A DNA stretch of 64,000 nt, taken from contig NC_088317.1 in assembly GCF_910592395.1 (NCBI RefSeq), positions 4,838,001 to 4,902,000 of the forward strand, in the 5' to 3' direction. The notes under the pieces were generated by a model, which was not told the DNA's origin, ran no database searches, and was given only the letters and a program-made list of their open reading frames with translations. This stretch comes from Lineus longissimus (Eukaryota > Nemertea > Pilidiophora > Heteronemertea > Lineidae). The position numbers and the translations under genes were made by a program. Shown here piece by piece: positions 44,601-57,590 of this stretch (positions are counted from its first letter, which is position 1; each line of letters opens with the position of its first letter).

Positions 44601-47471
44601 TATCACCGCCAGAGTGACAACCAACCACAGAATGCTATGATTTTGATGTAAATGCAAAGTAATTCCAGCAATAGCCAGGATTTCCTATTCTTAGCATGAA
44701 GTACCCACGTCCACTCCCACACGACTACCCATGCTAATTGTTTGCCGCTTCGCTAACAGCGGATGGCCGAGGTGTAAAATCATTTCCAGTTTTTCGCCAG
44801 ATATTTGTTCCAACAAAACACTAATCTCCGGTCAATGCTGGTAATGGAGGTCGAAAACGTGCTGCACGTGACCATGCAGTAATGTGCTGACTTTGTTTTT
44901 CATATTTGGTTTATTTGCTGTGATATCTCGTGTTATTGTGGCCGCCAGTTGACTCATTTAGTGATTCTCTATTACATGACATTATGCAATAGAAACTGAA
45001 AATTTCCTATGAGTCTGTTGTTTGGCGTACGTGATTGACCGATTCCTTTTTGGCTTTTTGATCGCCAATTAAAAATATTATAAAGACAATCCAAAAAGTG
45101 ACATCTCCAACTAATGTAGAAAAAAAGGTATCACTTGGTGAAGCGAGGAGCACAGAAATGTCTACGTCATCATGATTATGTCACAAAGTTATTTCAAATT
45201 CTGTGTTAATCGAAAGAAAGGACGTCTACTTTTGTTGGCCGGAGTTGCGTTGGGCTTTCTTAGTTGACGCAATGCCACAAACCGAACCCTTTGTTTCTCT
45301 ATCAGAAAGCTTAATGAACACCACTGCAACATAATTTCGCAGACATCTTCCTCTGTGTTCTACCGGCTTTATGAAGTCCACGCAAAAGTACATTCTCAGC
45401 AGCGGTGTCGGACAAATAATGACTTTTTTCCCTGTAGCACGAATACTAGACATCTATTTCCACTGCTGCGTTGGGGCATAGACTGAGTCTGTTTGCTCCC
45501 GAAACAAGCTGTGGTATATCCAAACAACAGGTTTGCTGCGCACGATACGTCTAGTACTTTTGTTCTTAGGAATTGGACGACTTGTCTATTCTGAGATCGA
45601 GAGGTTACACAATTGAAAATAACTTTATTTCCATGCCACAAGAAGTCAGCATCCCAACCTATCTGCTTCGAGTTCTTCCCCCGGATTTCTCTTACCACAA
45701 ATACGCAAACTCTGAACATGATAACATTGTTACGACGCAAAAAGCGCCAAAATTAGAGTCTCCGTGTTTATTTAATGGGCATGAAAGTAACAGTCATGCG
45801 ATTTGCCTTTAAGCATCAGTCCTACCGCCACTGCTGCTTTTGTTGAAAAAAATGTGCGGGAGGAAGAACGTCTAGACTTTAGTTACCTTTAGACGTACTC
45901 TTGCGATGAAGGCATGCCTGCACTCTTAGAAATAAATGTTTTCCACGTTTTGATAAACCTTATGTTTTTCGGCCAACACAGTTTTGCACCCCTTAGATAT
46001 TTTTCAGTGAAATGAAAACCCATTAAAGATGGTCGAGATTCTGAAAAACCGTTTAAGCTTTTCATTTTCCTGAAATACCTTTACGAGGTGCATTTGTGTC
46101 TTTGTGTTGGTCGAGAAACCAAAGTTCAAGCTTAATTTGTACACAAACTCGGCCTGATAACTGGTGATTATTCACAGGAGAATAATGTATAGCATATAAG
46201 GTGTCTGGTACCCCGAGAAGTTGACACAAGGAACTCACTCTATTTCGATTTTCATCTCAACCCTCCTATCTATTGCGGATGTGGTAGACTTCCATAATTG
46301 TTTGTTCCAATATCTATTTAGAACCCAAGCAGATCCAGATTTGTCTTCTTCATCCTTCTTTGTTCTTCCTTCTACCCTCTTTCCTTTCAGGCAATGTCAA
46401 AGGATATATTTAATTACCCCGTGGCCCAAGTAAAATGCCATATAATATAACTCCGTGGTTATAGACCATCAATCATTTTCATACATTTTTACGATTCTTC
46501 TTCATTTCTACTTTCAGAACAAGTGAAGTACTGATTTTCAAAGTCGACCATCGAGGCCGGAGATACAATTATCGGCCCTGTTTCTATGCAACTCGAAATA
46601 ATCAAGAACTGGATGCTAAACGATTTGGATGTTTCTATTCAAATTTTGGAGTTTTGTATGAATTGTGAAATATCTAAGGAACTGTCAAACAGCGTCATCA
46701 TCTTGGCTTTATTCATCAGGCTAAAAGGAAAACTAGTAACCACTTAGACACGAACTTGTCAAACTCTTCCACCATAAAAAAATAATGAAAAGAACTTTTT
46801 GAACTATTCTAAAGTGATACGCTGCACAACAGCTTAAGGCAAGTTGAGTTTAGAAGTTTGGAAGTTGACAATGTACCTACGACAGCTATTCCAAAGGAAA
46901 AAAAGATCAGCTTTCCATAGAAACAGAGATATAAAGAAATGTCTGACTATGTTGCTTGATGAAATGAAAAAGTAGGACAGTTACTTTTATGGAAAGTGAT
47001 GGTCCCATAATGGCAATCTCTTACACAAAAAGGGCTTTCTGTTTTTGTAGCTTTTCGGAGATATTTCTATCCGATTCCTTTGGCGAAAGGAGCGTTTTGT
47101 TGTGTAAGAATACCCTTAACAGAAGGGTTAAGAAAATGCTGCATTCACTGGTAATGCCAATAATACCAATACAGGACATACGATGATTCAAACGTTTTGT
47201 AACTTTTCATGAATTAACTATCTATGCAAATTGTCTATTAAGACTACCTTCATATAGTTTCATAGTTCATAGTTTTCTAGACATTTGACTCGATTGGTGC
47301 AAATACCGTGATAAAACCGTTTTGGATAACTTAACGCTTGGATACTAGTAATTCTTAAATGGATTTGAAATTATATCAAAAACTACTCTAGCTATTGGTT
47401 TCAAGAGGATTTGGATTTTTCTGTCATTCATGTGTTTCTTGTCCTGTAATACTTTGCCGAATTCCCTAATC
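44601..47471. other. Gene-free stretch of about 2.9 kb
   Basis: Two strong acceptor-like sites lie at 46390 and about 46519 (CTCTTTCCTTTCAG, TTTCTACTTTCAG), each with a long pyrimidine tract, but fewer than 20 open codons follow either. The 114-codon minus frame 45396-45740 has no domain. Confidence 0.4.
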
Positions 47472-47785
47472 CTGTATTCATTCCAAGCTTTACTACGACA
47501 ATTCCGTCCCCGCCAAAAAACACCAAAACTTCTTCAAGAAACAGGTCTACATGTATACAAACATAATGTTTGCGGCGGGGTGTCTGTTAAAATTTATGTG
47601 TCTAGTACAAATGACTCCAAGCGCATTTGCATTCATGCCCAGCTTTACTACGACAGAGAACGCTCCTGGCAACACCAAATACTGTCTAGAAACCAAGCTG
47701 GAAACACAACACTATAGTCCTACAAACATTGTGTTTTTAGGGGGACGTCTCTTAAATGTATCTATCTCTGGTACAAATAACTCCG
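47472..47785. repeat. Tandem duplication, 155 bp period
   Basis: AGCTTTACTACGACA at 47486 recurs at 47641. Flanking segments correspond throughout (TACAAACATAATGTTTG / TACAAACATTGTGTTTT; GTACAAATGACTCC / GTACAAATAACTCC). Identity is about 70%. The period is not a multiple of three, so the 95- and 87-codon frames crossing it are not a repeat protein. Confidence 0.75.
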
Positions 47786-48169
47786 GGATGGCAAAACGAG
47801 TTTGTAAAGTATGATTCGCATTAGACATAAATAAGCGGTAAACAGTAAACAACATGATCTCGTTGAACAAGCCAACTGACGGTTGCCAGTTTAATGGGTT
47901 GGAAAGTAAACTACGTCAACCTTCTATTTAGATCGAGTGTTCCAGGTGACTCTTCAAAATTTTGATGCCATTTTCTTACCTTCGGCTGACGAATCTTTCC
48001 CAACTACCGCAAATATATTAGAAATATCGTATTGATTACGGAATCATGCTTTACCGATTGACGGAATTGTACATCTCAATATGATGTCTGTATCAAAATA
48101 TCAGTCTCTAGCCAAACCTAAGATAATTGCTCGGGCTCGAAACCTTTAAAATTTGACATTTCAACTTCA
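47786..48169. other. Non-coding stretch, nothing notable
   Basis: A minus-strand AAG|GTAAGA donor match lies near 47980, with no convincing exon behind it. Confidence 0.45.
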
Positions 48170-48399
48170 CGAAACATGCAAACCTTTCTCGCGAAGATCA
48201 AAGCCCACCGCGGCCAGCAATGGGTTAATCTTGAAGACGTATACGGATAAGTCTCATGGGTAAAGGGATTACGTTGGCACCTCTTAACTGAGAAAAGGAA
48301 ACGGGGTGTTCCCGTCCTACTTTGACACTCGACACGGATACGGCGTCATCAAAGTCAAGACTTTTACGGTGTAATTTTCTTTAAAGTGCACCTAGCGAG
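48170..48399. promoter_or_regulatory. Candidate conserved block with TCF-like sites
   Basis: A CpG-containing block in AT-rich flanks. AGATCAAAG near 48200 and CATCAAAGT near 48347 match the TCF/LEF core ATCAAAG in the same orientation. Words such as CCCACCGCGGCCAGC and GACACGGATACGGCG mark the GC-rich part. Confidence 0.3.
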
Positions 48400-48432
48400 G
48401 GAAATCCTTTGGAAATGCTTTGGAAATGCTTT
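48400..48432. repeat. 11 bp tandem repeat, three copies
   Basis: GGAAATCCTTT then GGAAATGCTTT twice, with exact 11 bp spacing, followed by CCAAG. Confidence 0.85.
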
Positions 48433-49460
48433 CCAAGTCGAATGTCAACCTTTTAAACTTGGGCCGCGTCTTAAGTTACCTCCTAATTATAGATTCGGTG
48501 ACACTGAGACATTTTGATACAGATTGAGTATGTGTGCTGTGCAGTTTGATATTGAAGAATTCTAAATTGAACTCGGTGAAATGGAGTTCATGGGTTTCTT
48601 CTATAAGGGAAACAGGTAAATTTCAAACGAAGTCTTCCCTGCTAAAGTTTTTTTGCGTGACGTTTGCATGTTATGTGTCATGTGTTATAAACATGCGTTC
48701 AGTCTTATGATGGTGCTATTTTAAATGTTACAACTTTATACACTGTGGAAATTCAATGTCTGAGATAGTGTCTCCCCAGGCAATCACTCAGGTTGTTTAC
48801 TAGTATTAATGTCTGTTACCTTTTGGAGATATTTTTTCCACTTATATTGTGTGTCGCTTTTGCAATATTTCAAGTACTTAAAAAATAAATAAATTTTTGA
48901 AATATTTATACTAAACACTGTGTATTGATTCACTCTCTGTGCATGTATTTTTGCAACGCTTTAGATGTAATTTAAAAAGTCTCAGGGACATTACTACATA
49001 TAATATTCTGTTAGTGTTTTTAGGTTCAAATTATTTGTTGACATTGAACTTTGAGTTGAAATTGTTTCGATGAGTGCGCAACTGTGACATGAAAAACAGG
49101 TGCTTATTTACTTGGGGCTTTGCGTGGGACGTTCGGAATACTGTAAATATGACACAGGCATAGAAAAGGCTACGAATAACTCAAATATTGGCTGTATAAT
49201 GCGTTGAGTCTCGCCGAATTATGAGTTATAAAATGCAACACCTCAAATCGACATGAATACCTTATACTCTTTAATTGATCATTTCTTTTTCGTCGAAATA
49301 TTCGAAAGCGGTTTTTTTATTCTTAAACGACGACTGAGAAGGTAGCGCCGAAGTGTCCACGACTCTTGCTAAAAAAAAACCTTGAAAGAAGGATAATGTC
49401 AATTTGAGATGTACATGTATTCATAAGAAGGACAGTTACATATACATACATACATAATGA
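48433..49460. other. Non-coding AT-rich stretch
   Basis: No gene is seen. It ends in a short TACA run (49437-49457) that abuts the dispersed repeat. Confidence 0.5.
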
Positions 49461-49745
49461 AATTTATATAGCGCTGTATCCAGAGATGCGATCTCCGCTC
49501 AAAGCGCTTTACAATAATAGAGAAATTGATCAAAGATCAGAGACAAAAGACCCTTTGATCAAAGATCAGAGACAAAAGACCCTCCCAAACAGATGAGTCT
49601 TCAGGAGGGCCTTGAATGTAGTTAGGTCAGTACAAGATGTCAGTTCCGTAGGTAGCTGGTTCCACAACATTGGTCCAGCCTCCGAAAATGCCCGGTCACC
49701 ATATGACCTCTTCGGTGCAGTATCTCGATGTAGACATTGATTGAC
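49461..49745 (+). mobile_element. Interspersed repeat of the TATAGCGC/AAGCGCTTTACA family
   Basis: ATTTATATAGCGCTGTATCC, CTCAAAGCGCTTTACAATAA, CAAACAGATGAGTCTTCAGG, GTAGGTAGCTGGTTCCACAA and AATGCCCGGTCACC follow one another in the order I know from an abundant repeat in marine invertebrate genomes. AGCGCT/AGCGCT-type arms at the left end can pair. Its class (SINE, MITE or LINE tail) is not something I can assign. The right boundary is approximate. An internal 29 bp unit is duplicated. Confidence 0.6.
49526..49583. repeat. 29 bp exact tandem duplication inside the repeat
   Basis: TTGATCAAAGATCAGAGACA plus AAAGACCCT occurs twice, starting at 49526 and 49555. The junction makes CTTTGATCAAAG, a palindromic TCF/LEF-like word. 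It is a recent event. Confidence 0.95.
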
Positions 49746-51734
49746 AATTCTATAACACCTTAATTATAATAAGCCACGGTTTACAGTGTATAAGATACTA
49801 TGCGTCCACCGTATCCTATCTTTGACGACGGCGGTTATGGTTAGGCAACCTCAACCGTCTGGCTGCAATCAAAAAGCCGCCAAGATCACGTTTATTGTTT
49901 AGTTTTAGGTGTTTTAGAAAGTAAGTTGATACATGTACCTCACTGTCGGTCCTGGTTGTATTACCGAACCCCGCTGGGTTGAAGCTTTGGTCCACATCCA
50001 GCTCCACACTCACGATGTTTCGTAAGACAACCGATGCCTCCAGTTCGGTAGGAATTACCTCAGTATAACAATCGAAAAACGGACTAGTATTTTTGAAAAC
50101 TTTGAAATTGTCATTTATGGTACTGTCTATACATTTCTTATGAAGAGTCTACTTCGTACATGAGATGATTAATGAATTTCATTTGTAACAATATTCTGAT
50201 TCATACGTAACTCTGCTCCTGACTAAATTTCGTATTCAGGATACAATTTCAACATTTTATTGATGTCCGAATCCGCCTTGACACCTACATATCAGGTTTC
50301 CATAAAGTTGATGATCTTCACAATCGATTATGTGATGAATTCACGGACAAAGACACTCACAGGTATCGAGCTCCTCACTTTGGAATGACGTCACAGCGTC
50401 CCGTACAGGTTGTAAGTTCATTCCGATATAACAATACAAGAAGTACGTGTGTTTCACCTAATGGTAGAGTGCATCGACGTATAGATCATTTCACTAAACG
50501 TTGATGGAATTGTATTGAATAATGCTTATTTCACACTATCTGTACATCGTGCACTGTGTATTCGTGCAATGTCGTGTGCTTCAGAGTACTTGCCATTGCA
50601 GTTAACTTTGGTGGAACCCATCGTAAGGTTAGTTTCAACTTATCTGTAAAATTACCCCTGTGTATATTTACATGGTAGCGTGCATTTATGTATTGGTCAT
50701 TTCAGTCGAGTCGGCTGGAAGATTTCTCACTCCTAGTCAAAGTGCAAACCGAGACATCGCTAATGAGATAAACCTGACTGATTTTCAAGAGTCGAAGACG
50801 ACCTCACCAACAAACCCACCACTCTTATCAAGCCTTTCACAAGAAAATGATTGACAGACGAAGTTGGCCAAAATTAGCGGCATTTGGTTGAGTTGCCCTC
50901 GCCATAATTGCTATCTGCTCCTTCGCTCGATACCAATTAGCTGAGCTTCTTTGTCCCCACGACGCACACCATTGTTACTGGGCTGCAGACACATCCTTCT
51001 GACCAAGTCGTCTGGAACTGAGAAGGTCCACATCAGACCTATTTTGTCCACTTTAATCGCGTTACACATCAAGTTTGTGTTTTTTATGGAAGATTTTGTC
51101 AGAATAGCGTGGGAGTGCAGCCAATTACGCCAGGTTATGTTTTTCAAGTCAATACCTGTCTATTTTCTGATGCGGGCGGCGTTTTCAACTAATTATAAGG
51201 TTTTACCTTCGAAATTAGGCTTTGACCAAATTTAGAAAAATATATTTTTGACAATAGGGTTATTGAAAAGAATCAACAAATTTTGAATTTCGATCTGACT
51301 GATTTGTGACGAACAAACTGCACCTGTCACTAAATTATCATTTTATGCGTTTAGAAAACAGGTTCTAAAAGTAACTACGAAATACAGTTTATAACCAATA
51401 GTACGTTGTAGTGGTAGTTGTTTTCTTCAACGTTTTACCACACAGAGTCAATAAGATACAATAAAAGTCGGTCGCTTCTAACATTATCTTGGAATACATA
51501 TTGCTTGGCTTTTTCTGTTGAGTGTTAGTGTGCACCAAACTTCTACAACGTTCCTTTAAAATATGTTTTCCTAAATAAACCAAAACAAACTGATTCAATA
51601 ACGTAAACAGGTCCTTGAAAATGATATCCTGTTTGGGAATATTAATATTTCATCATTTACTACAGGTAAATGAAGCTGATTCTGTGATATTTATAAATCT
51701 GGTGCTCAAAACAAATTCTGAAATAAAAACTGGT
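49746..51734. other. Gene-free stretch
   Basis: 49746-50050 may contain more of the dispersed repeat. The rest shows no gene. Frames of 60-94 codons at 50660-51235 are unsupported. Confidence 0.4.
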
Positions 51735-53235
51735 GCAAAGATAACTAGGTGAATTTGTTAGAATGTTTTTCCGATTTTGTTTTTATTACGTAGTGCCGTA
51801 AGTTCTCCAGCTGAATCATAATGTGCGAAAAGTAATGTGAGCGCATATTTTTATGTCGAGCACTTTTTTCAAATGATTACTCCTATTTGTTAAAAACACA
51901 CTTCTGGCACAACTGTGAAAGTGAATGGAATTAGGAGGACGGTTTTCCGTTTTCTTTTTCCAATAGTTTAGTCCTCTAGCTAAATTTACTACTGAGCCTG
52001 TAAACATCTGTATATTATGAATACTTTTTCATTGTCACCCAAACACATGCCATATAGGAGTAAAAATAGGTGCCAAAATAACTGTTCAACTGAATATGGA
52101 TTAGGAAGGGGCTTTGCGATTTCTGTTTCCACTAGCTATAAGTCATCCAGCTATGACTTACTGTTGCAACCGTAAAATTCCTTTATAATTTTGTATACCG
52201 TGACTTTTTTATGATCACTCCTATATAAAGTGCTTGCAAAAATAACTGTTTAAGTTAATGGATTAGGAGGAGGCTTTCCGATTTCTGTTTCCACTAGCTA
52301 TAAGTCATCCAGCTATAACTTACTGTTGCAATCGTAAAATTCCTTTATAATTTTGTATACCGTGACTTTTTTATGATCACTCCTATATAAAGTGCTTGCA
52401 AAAATAACTGTTCAAGTTAATGGATTAGGAAGGGGCTTTACGATTTCTATTCCCAGTAGCAAAAGTTATCCAGCTATGACTTACTGTTGCAACCGTAAAA
52501 TTCCTTTATAACTTTGTATACCGTGACTTTTTTATCAGATGATCACTCCTATATGAGTAAAAGTGCTTGCAAAAATAACTGTTTAAGTTAATGGATTAGG
52601 AAGGGGCTTTCCGATTTTTGTTTCCCAGTAGCTATACGTCATCCAGCTATAACTTACTGTTGCAACCGTAAAATTCCTTTATAATTTTGTATACCGTGAC
52701 TTTTTTATCAAATGATCACTCCTATATAAAGTGCTTGCAAAAATAACTGTTTAAGTTAATGGATTAGGAAGGTGCTTTCCGATTTCTGTTCCCAGTAGCT
52801 ATACGTCCTCCAACTATGACTTATTGTTGCAACCGTAAAATGTCTTTATAATTGTGTATACTTTTTTATAAGATGATCACTCCTATATGAGTAATAGTGC
52901 TTGCAAAAATAACTGTTGAAGTTAATGGATTTGGAAGGGGCTTTTCGAATTCTTTTAACAGTAGGCTTTATAAGCCCTCCGGCTGTAATTTACTGTTGCA
53001 ACCGTAAATGTCTTTATACTGTGTATACTTTTTTGAATGATCACTCCTACATGAGTAAAAGTGGTTGCAAAAATAACTGTTAAAGTGAATGGATTTGGAG
53101 GGAAAGTTTTCGATTTCTTTTTACCGTTGGCTGCACGTCCTCTTTTTTCAGTAGGCTATAAGTCCTACAGCTGTATTGCGACTGTGAACATCTTTGTATT
53201 ATAAATACTTTCTCAATCATTTTACATTCTCGCGT
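51735..53235. repeat. ~165 bp satellite, nine monomers
   Basis: Monomers start at about 51735, 51907, 52072, 52236, 52398, 52569, 52737, 52903 and 53067 (periods 162-172). Each carries GCAAAAATAACTGTT, ATGGATTAGGA, an AGCTATAAGTCATCCAGCTA-like stretch, CTTACTGTTGCAACCGTAAA and TGATCACTCCTATAT. Central copies are near-identical and edge copies are decayed. Two length variants alternate: one with CTATATAAAG and one with CTATATGAGTAAAAG. Monomers with the first have a perfect TATATAAAG (52222, 52384, 52723). No open frame persists. Confidence 0.93.
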
Positions 53236-56200
53236 ACACAATGCAGTTAATAATACTCCAGAGTGAAATACCAGATAGTTATATACTAGTTTCTTTACGA
53301 CTAATGCAAGTTGATGGCAGTTTCTAACTTAAAATTAACCCAAAAATCCAGAGAATGATATGTAACATCTAATAAAATAGCGAATACAATGGTGTTTAAA
53401 TGGAAAGTTATGTTCGACTTCTTATTCCATTACGCCTGAGTGGGAGCCCTCCGGCTGACATCAATTCTTGCAAAAGTACAGACTATATCACAGCGAAGTT
53501 TTTATTTACTTACTATTGTAACCTGTCCTAAGTCATGAGAGTTTAACTTCGCAACATGGTACCACTCTGTCTCAGATTTTAGCAGAGAACATCGCTGTTG
53601 TTATTTCCTCTATAAAAATGTTGTTCGCAACATTTTCAAATCTTCTGTTAGCAAGCAACTTCCCAAAACAATCTGGTTATAAAGACAGACCTATAAAAAT
53701 GATAAAATTATTGAAAGAAACGTTGGAACTCTTTTCTCATGCGTTGTTCTTACTCCATTGGACTCTGCAACATTTCCCAGACTAAACTTTTCGCTCTTGC
53801 AACTGTACACGTTTTAGATGAAATTTTTCAGTTCTTACCAAACCAATTATAGTAAATGACAAAATATAATGTATTCAGCCTTGCATGCGATATTCCATGA
53901 ACCCAAGTTAGTGACATTTGCAAATTGCTTGCAAAACACCATCATAAAAGTTGCTAAAAACGACTCGTAGTAAAAAGACACAAAGGTCTGTTAAGGTACG
54001 TTAACATGTTATTTCAAACAGCGATAACATTTTAATTTTGGTTTCTTAATTTCAAAAATAAATATATTTCTGCATTTGTGTGGCTATACTTGTGTTTCTT
54101 ACATGTATAATGTCTGTAAACCATTTCAGCATATCGTATCTTTGTGTAATAAAATTGAGTCTCCGAGCATATTATACTATGTTTTGGCTTATTCGAGTTG
54201 AAGCTGCAGTGTAAGTTAAATTAAAGCGAAAGTTATTTTCTATGAATTTTTTCCCAAGATAGATCTATATGAAACATACCGTACCTTCTTTCTCGCCTCA
54301 TAACAACTTTCTGCCTCCTTTCTTAGAATTATCTGACCTTTTAATCTTTAGAATCTCATTTGATATCGCGTTACAGTCATCTCATGATAATGGAGCGAGT
54401 TACGGGTCATTACGGGTTACAACCTCGGCTACAAAAGATTCTGTGACGAACAATATGCTAGCTCGGTCGGGGTACAGAGATGTTTCTCAAGACACCGCCC
54501 TGGGGTGGAGGCCGACCTTGAGCGGCAACGGGAACAGTTACTGTGCTCATAGAAAGTGCGGGTATCAGATCTTAGGCGAACCAGGGGTAAAGAATGGGTT
54601 CATTTTTTACAATACTGTCCCATTCCGTCTCTGTTTGTATCTGATCTTCACCAAAACCAAATCATCCAACCGGTCCTATCTTTGGTCTAGATATTTCAGC
54701 AGATATTTATACAATAATGTCCTATTACTTTTCAATTTTGTAGCAAATCTTCACAAAAAACAAAATAGACGGCCGGCCCAGTCTCTGGGTCAGATAAGCA
54801 GATAATGTATTCGACACTGTCCCAGTACTTCTTTTCCACTGTTTAGGATAAGATCGTACCTCGAACCAGTGGGAGAGGCTAATTATCTTTTTTCGTACAA
54901 TTACCGTGATAGTTTCTTTCTTTACAGCAGTTCGATGCTTTATCAGAGAGCGAAAACCAAAGTAATTACGAGGTCTTATCTCCCATCCGACTTTGAGCAT
55001 ACCCCTCATTCTTATTAACAAAAGGAAGTCTCAGTTTCTTAACAGATAACAAGTATATAGTGATAAGCAGATTTTTGACCGTATTATTTTCCAAATCTTT
55101 ATTTTGACTGAATTCATCGCATCTTCGACTTGGATCAGTTCTAGTATGGTCATCGGTCTGGTACTCCTCGTCCATCCTTCCTACATTGTGCCTTACTGAG
55201 CTAGATTTTAACTGACAGATGTAAACCATTTCAAGGGTGCTGCACTAATTCATCAGAAAATGGCACTGAAGGCAAAAAGCTGAAATGACTGGGAAAAGTC
55301 GACAGCAGTTCGCTTCAAATGGCTTTTTCCTGCATGTAGGTCATGCTTGTCCGATTCCGGTAGGTATTTCTAGGTCAGGTTTGGACTTAGAAGCACCTAG
55401 ATGAAATATAACATTTTGTTCTACTGGTGCATTCTTTTTGGTGAAATAAACCGAAATTCCAAGCGCCATTTTGTCTTTAAAAGCACATCGCTTCAAATAC
55501 TGGAAAGCACCATGCATGACTTGGGTGGTGGGGAATTTCATCGTTGATCTGATGCGTCAAAATGCATTTAAATCTACTTTAAAGTCCGTAAAAAATTTCT
55601 TTTTGGCATAAAAAAATATCTACATGTGTGCCAGGCGAATTTTCGATAACCAAAATTTTGAATTAGAATTAAAAATTAATTGGATTAATGAATATTTGAT
55701 ATATTCCTTTATAAGGACTGGTGAATATCTAAATGATAACAATGCTATTAACGCTTGATAATATATTTAAATCGAGAAATAAATAAACTTCTCTGTAGGT
55801 GAACTAGATTAAAGGACACATCCCGAAATCATATTTTTTTATCGATCGCAATTAAATGATCATCAGAACTGCTTTTAATATTATAGACTAATATATGTGA
55901 AGTGGGATGGTAACCTCACGTTTTTCATATCAGACTAAAAAACATCAAGAAATATAGTGAAATCAATTATTTTTTTGTGTAATATTTATCATTTTTGTCC
56001 TTAATAGGGTTTATACCAAAAAAATTGTAACTTTTTAGGAAAATGTTAAATAAGTAGGGGCCGGGACTTGCCCCTGAAATACTCAAATTTCTGGTGCTTT
56101 TTACACAGAGGTGTTGAACTTTTCTGGAGGGGGTCTGATGAATTTGTAGAAGTTTTCTGACCATTTTGCTTTTTAATCGAACACTATCCTTTTTGACATT

Positions 56201-56789
56201 TTACATTGTCAAAGCGACACTGGATATAAAAACGTGGCTCAAACTGTTTTCATATGTCAATAATGTATGATTCGTCATCAATCTTGACATCACTATCACC
56301 AACATTGATCTTAAATGTGCATCTTTTCAACGCACAAAAACGCACTAAAAACTTCAAAACCTCAAAACTTTCAGCGGAAAATGAAAAAGGCCCGATGTTT
56401 CTTTCCCATGACCGAGTGTCAGCCAGCCCAAGGGGTGACGATTCCCAGTCCTCCTTGAGAATAAAAGTTTAATTCTTTCGAAGGTGTCACTCGCCTGTTG
56501 GAGCACAATCAAACTGGTGTGGTCATGGCCTGCGGTTACACTGGACAAATGCATAGATAACGCCATGAAAGCAAATCAGCAAACTTTCACCGAATTATAT
56601 TCCTTTTTGCAACAAATTTCAATTTTGTGTCCACATTGAAAGCAGGCCAGAACATGCCATAGTGTCCAAAATCCAGTTCTCTGTCATGTCGGTATTGTTC
56701 AGTAGCCTAGCATTAGGCTGAGGGGTTGGTCGGTTTGTATTCACGAGGGCAGTGATGAAATTCCCACCTTTAGATTCGGGTTATAATTA
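53236..56789. other. Gene-free stretch of about 3.5 kb
   Basis: A weak ninth-plus satellite relic may lie near 53430-53475 (CCCTCCGGCTG, TTGCAAAAGT). The longest frame of the window, 178 codons at 54269-54805 (+), has no coding bias, domain or splice signals; the part at 54380-54590 is CpG-containing and may be a conserved element. 55560-56060 is very AT-rich. Confidence 0.4.
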
Positions 56790-57450
56790 TCCCCAACCTG
56801 CAAACATGTCGGTTACCTCTTTGAAAGTTAACCCGAAAATTAGCTGTTTGCTACTGCCCGTCATGTAAAAGAAACTGTTGAAGACATTGAAGAAGCTTTC
56901 TATTGCTTTCAAAATTTGATATGATGGATTTTACGGTGGGATGATTTCGAAATATTTGGATTTTTTTTATTCACCTGTAACTTTTCAAGGCCGTTGCTAA
57001 GCATTTTTTGCATCTGCGATGACACTGCGCTCTGAGAAATACTGGTATAATTATCATCTTCTAACAGAACTCTTGGGATCTTCGTTGAAACTTAACTTGA
57101 AAATATGGTGTTTGCTACTATCCATCATGTAAAGATCGAAGAGGTATGCCAGCATTGCTGTCAAGATTTGATATGGTGGTATGATTTCAAAACCTATGGA
57201 TGTTGTTTTATTCTGTTGCTAACCACGTTTTTGCATCCACGATGACACTGCTCCGAGATATTGGACTAGCAAATAGACCTTTCGGTATCTTCCTTGAAAC
57301 TCTACCCGAAAATTAGGCAATTGTCACTGCCAATCATAGAAAAAAATTAAGATATCCATTACGGTGCGATGATTTCGAAATTTTTGGATATTTTTTCATT
57401 CACCTGTACCTTTTTAAGACTGTTGCTATACTGACGTCTCTATATAGCTA
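56790..57450. repeat. Diverged tandem repeat, three copies of 214-254 bp
   Basis: TTTGCTACTGCCCGTCATGTAAAA near 56857 recurs as TTTGCTACTATCCATCATGTAAAG near 57111 and ATTGTCACTGCCAATCATAGAAA near 57325. Each is preceded by a CTTTGAAA-TAACCCGAAAATTAG-like segment. Each is followed by a GGTGGGATGATTTCGAAATATTTGGA-like segment and a TTATTCACCTGTAACTTTTCAAG-like segment. All three copies are clearly related but old. Confidence 0.75.
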
Positions 57451-57590
57451 GCTGAAAGAAACTTTGCTCAATTTATTCACGGAGCCAAATACTTAATTTA
57501 ATTCCGTTATTAATTCATTAAAGAGGCTGAGGAGGATTGGTTTTTATATTTTACATAGTTTTGTATCTTTAATACACACCTGTTTGGCAG
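57451..57590. other. Degenerate extra copy of the next duplication
   Basis: TTAATTTAATTCCGTTATTAATTCATTAAAGAGG near 57494-57526 resembles the start of the 161 bp unit that follows, with an internal loss. Confidence 0.4.

Noticed and set aside
46370-46530. Two strong splice acceptors on the plus strand
   Set aside because: Fewer than 20 open codons follow each; the long pyrimidine tracts could be simple sequence.
47430-47814. Two overlapping plus-strand frames with loosely similar peptides
   Set aside because: They lie on a 155 bp duplication whose period is not a multiple of three, so the frames do not correspond between copies.
54269-54805. 178-codon open frame, the longest in the window
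   Set aside because: No codon bias, domain, signal peptide or splice context. One frame of this size is not surprising in six frames of 64 kb.
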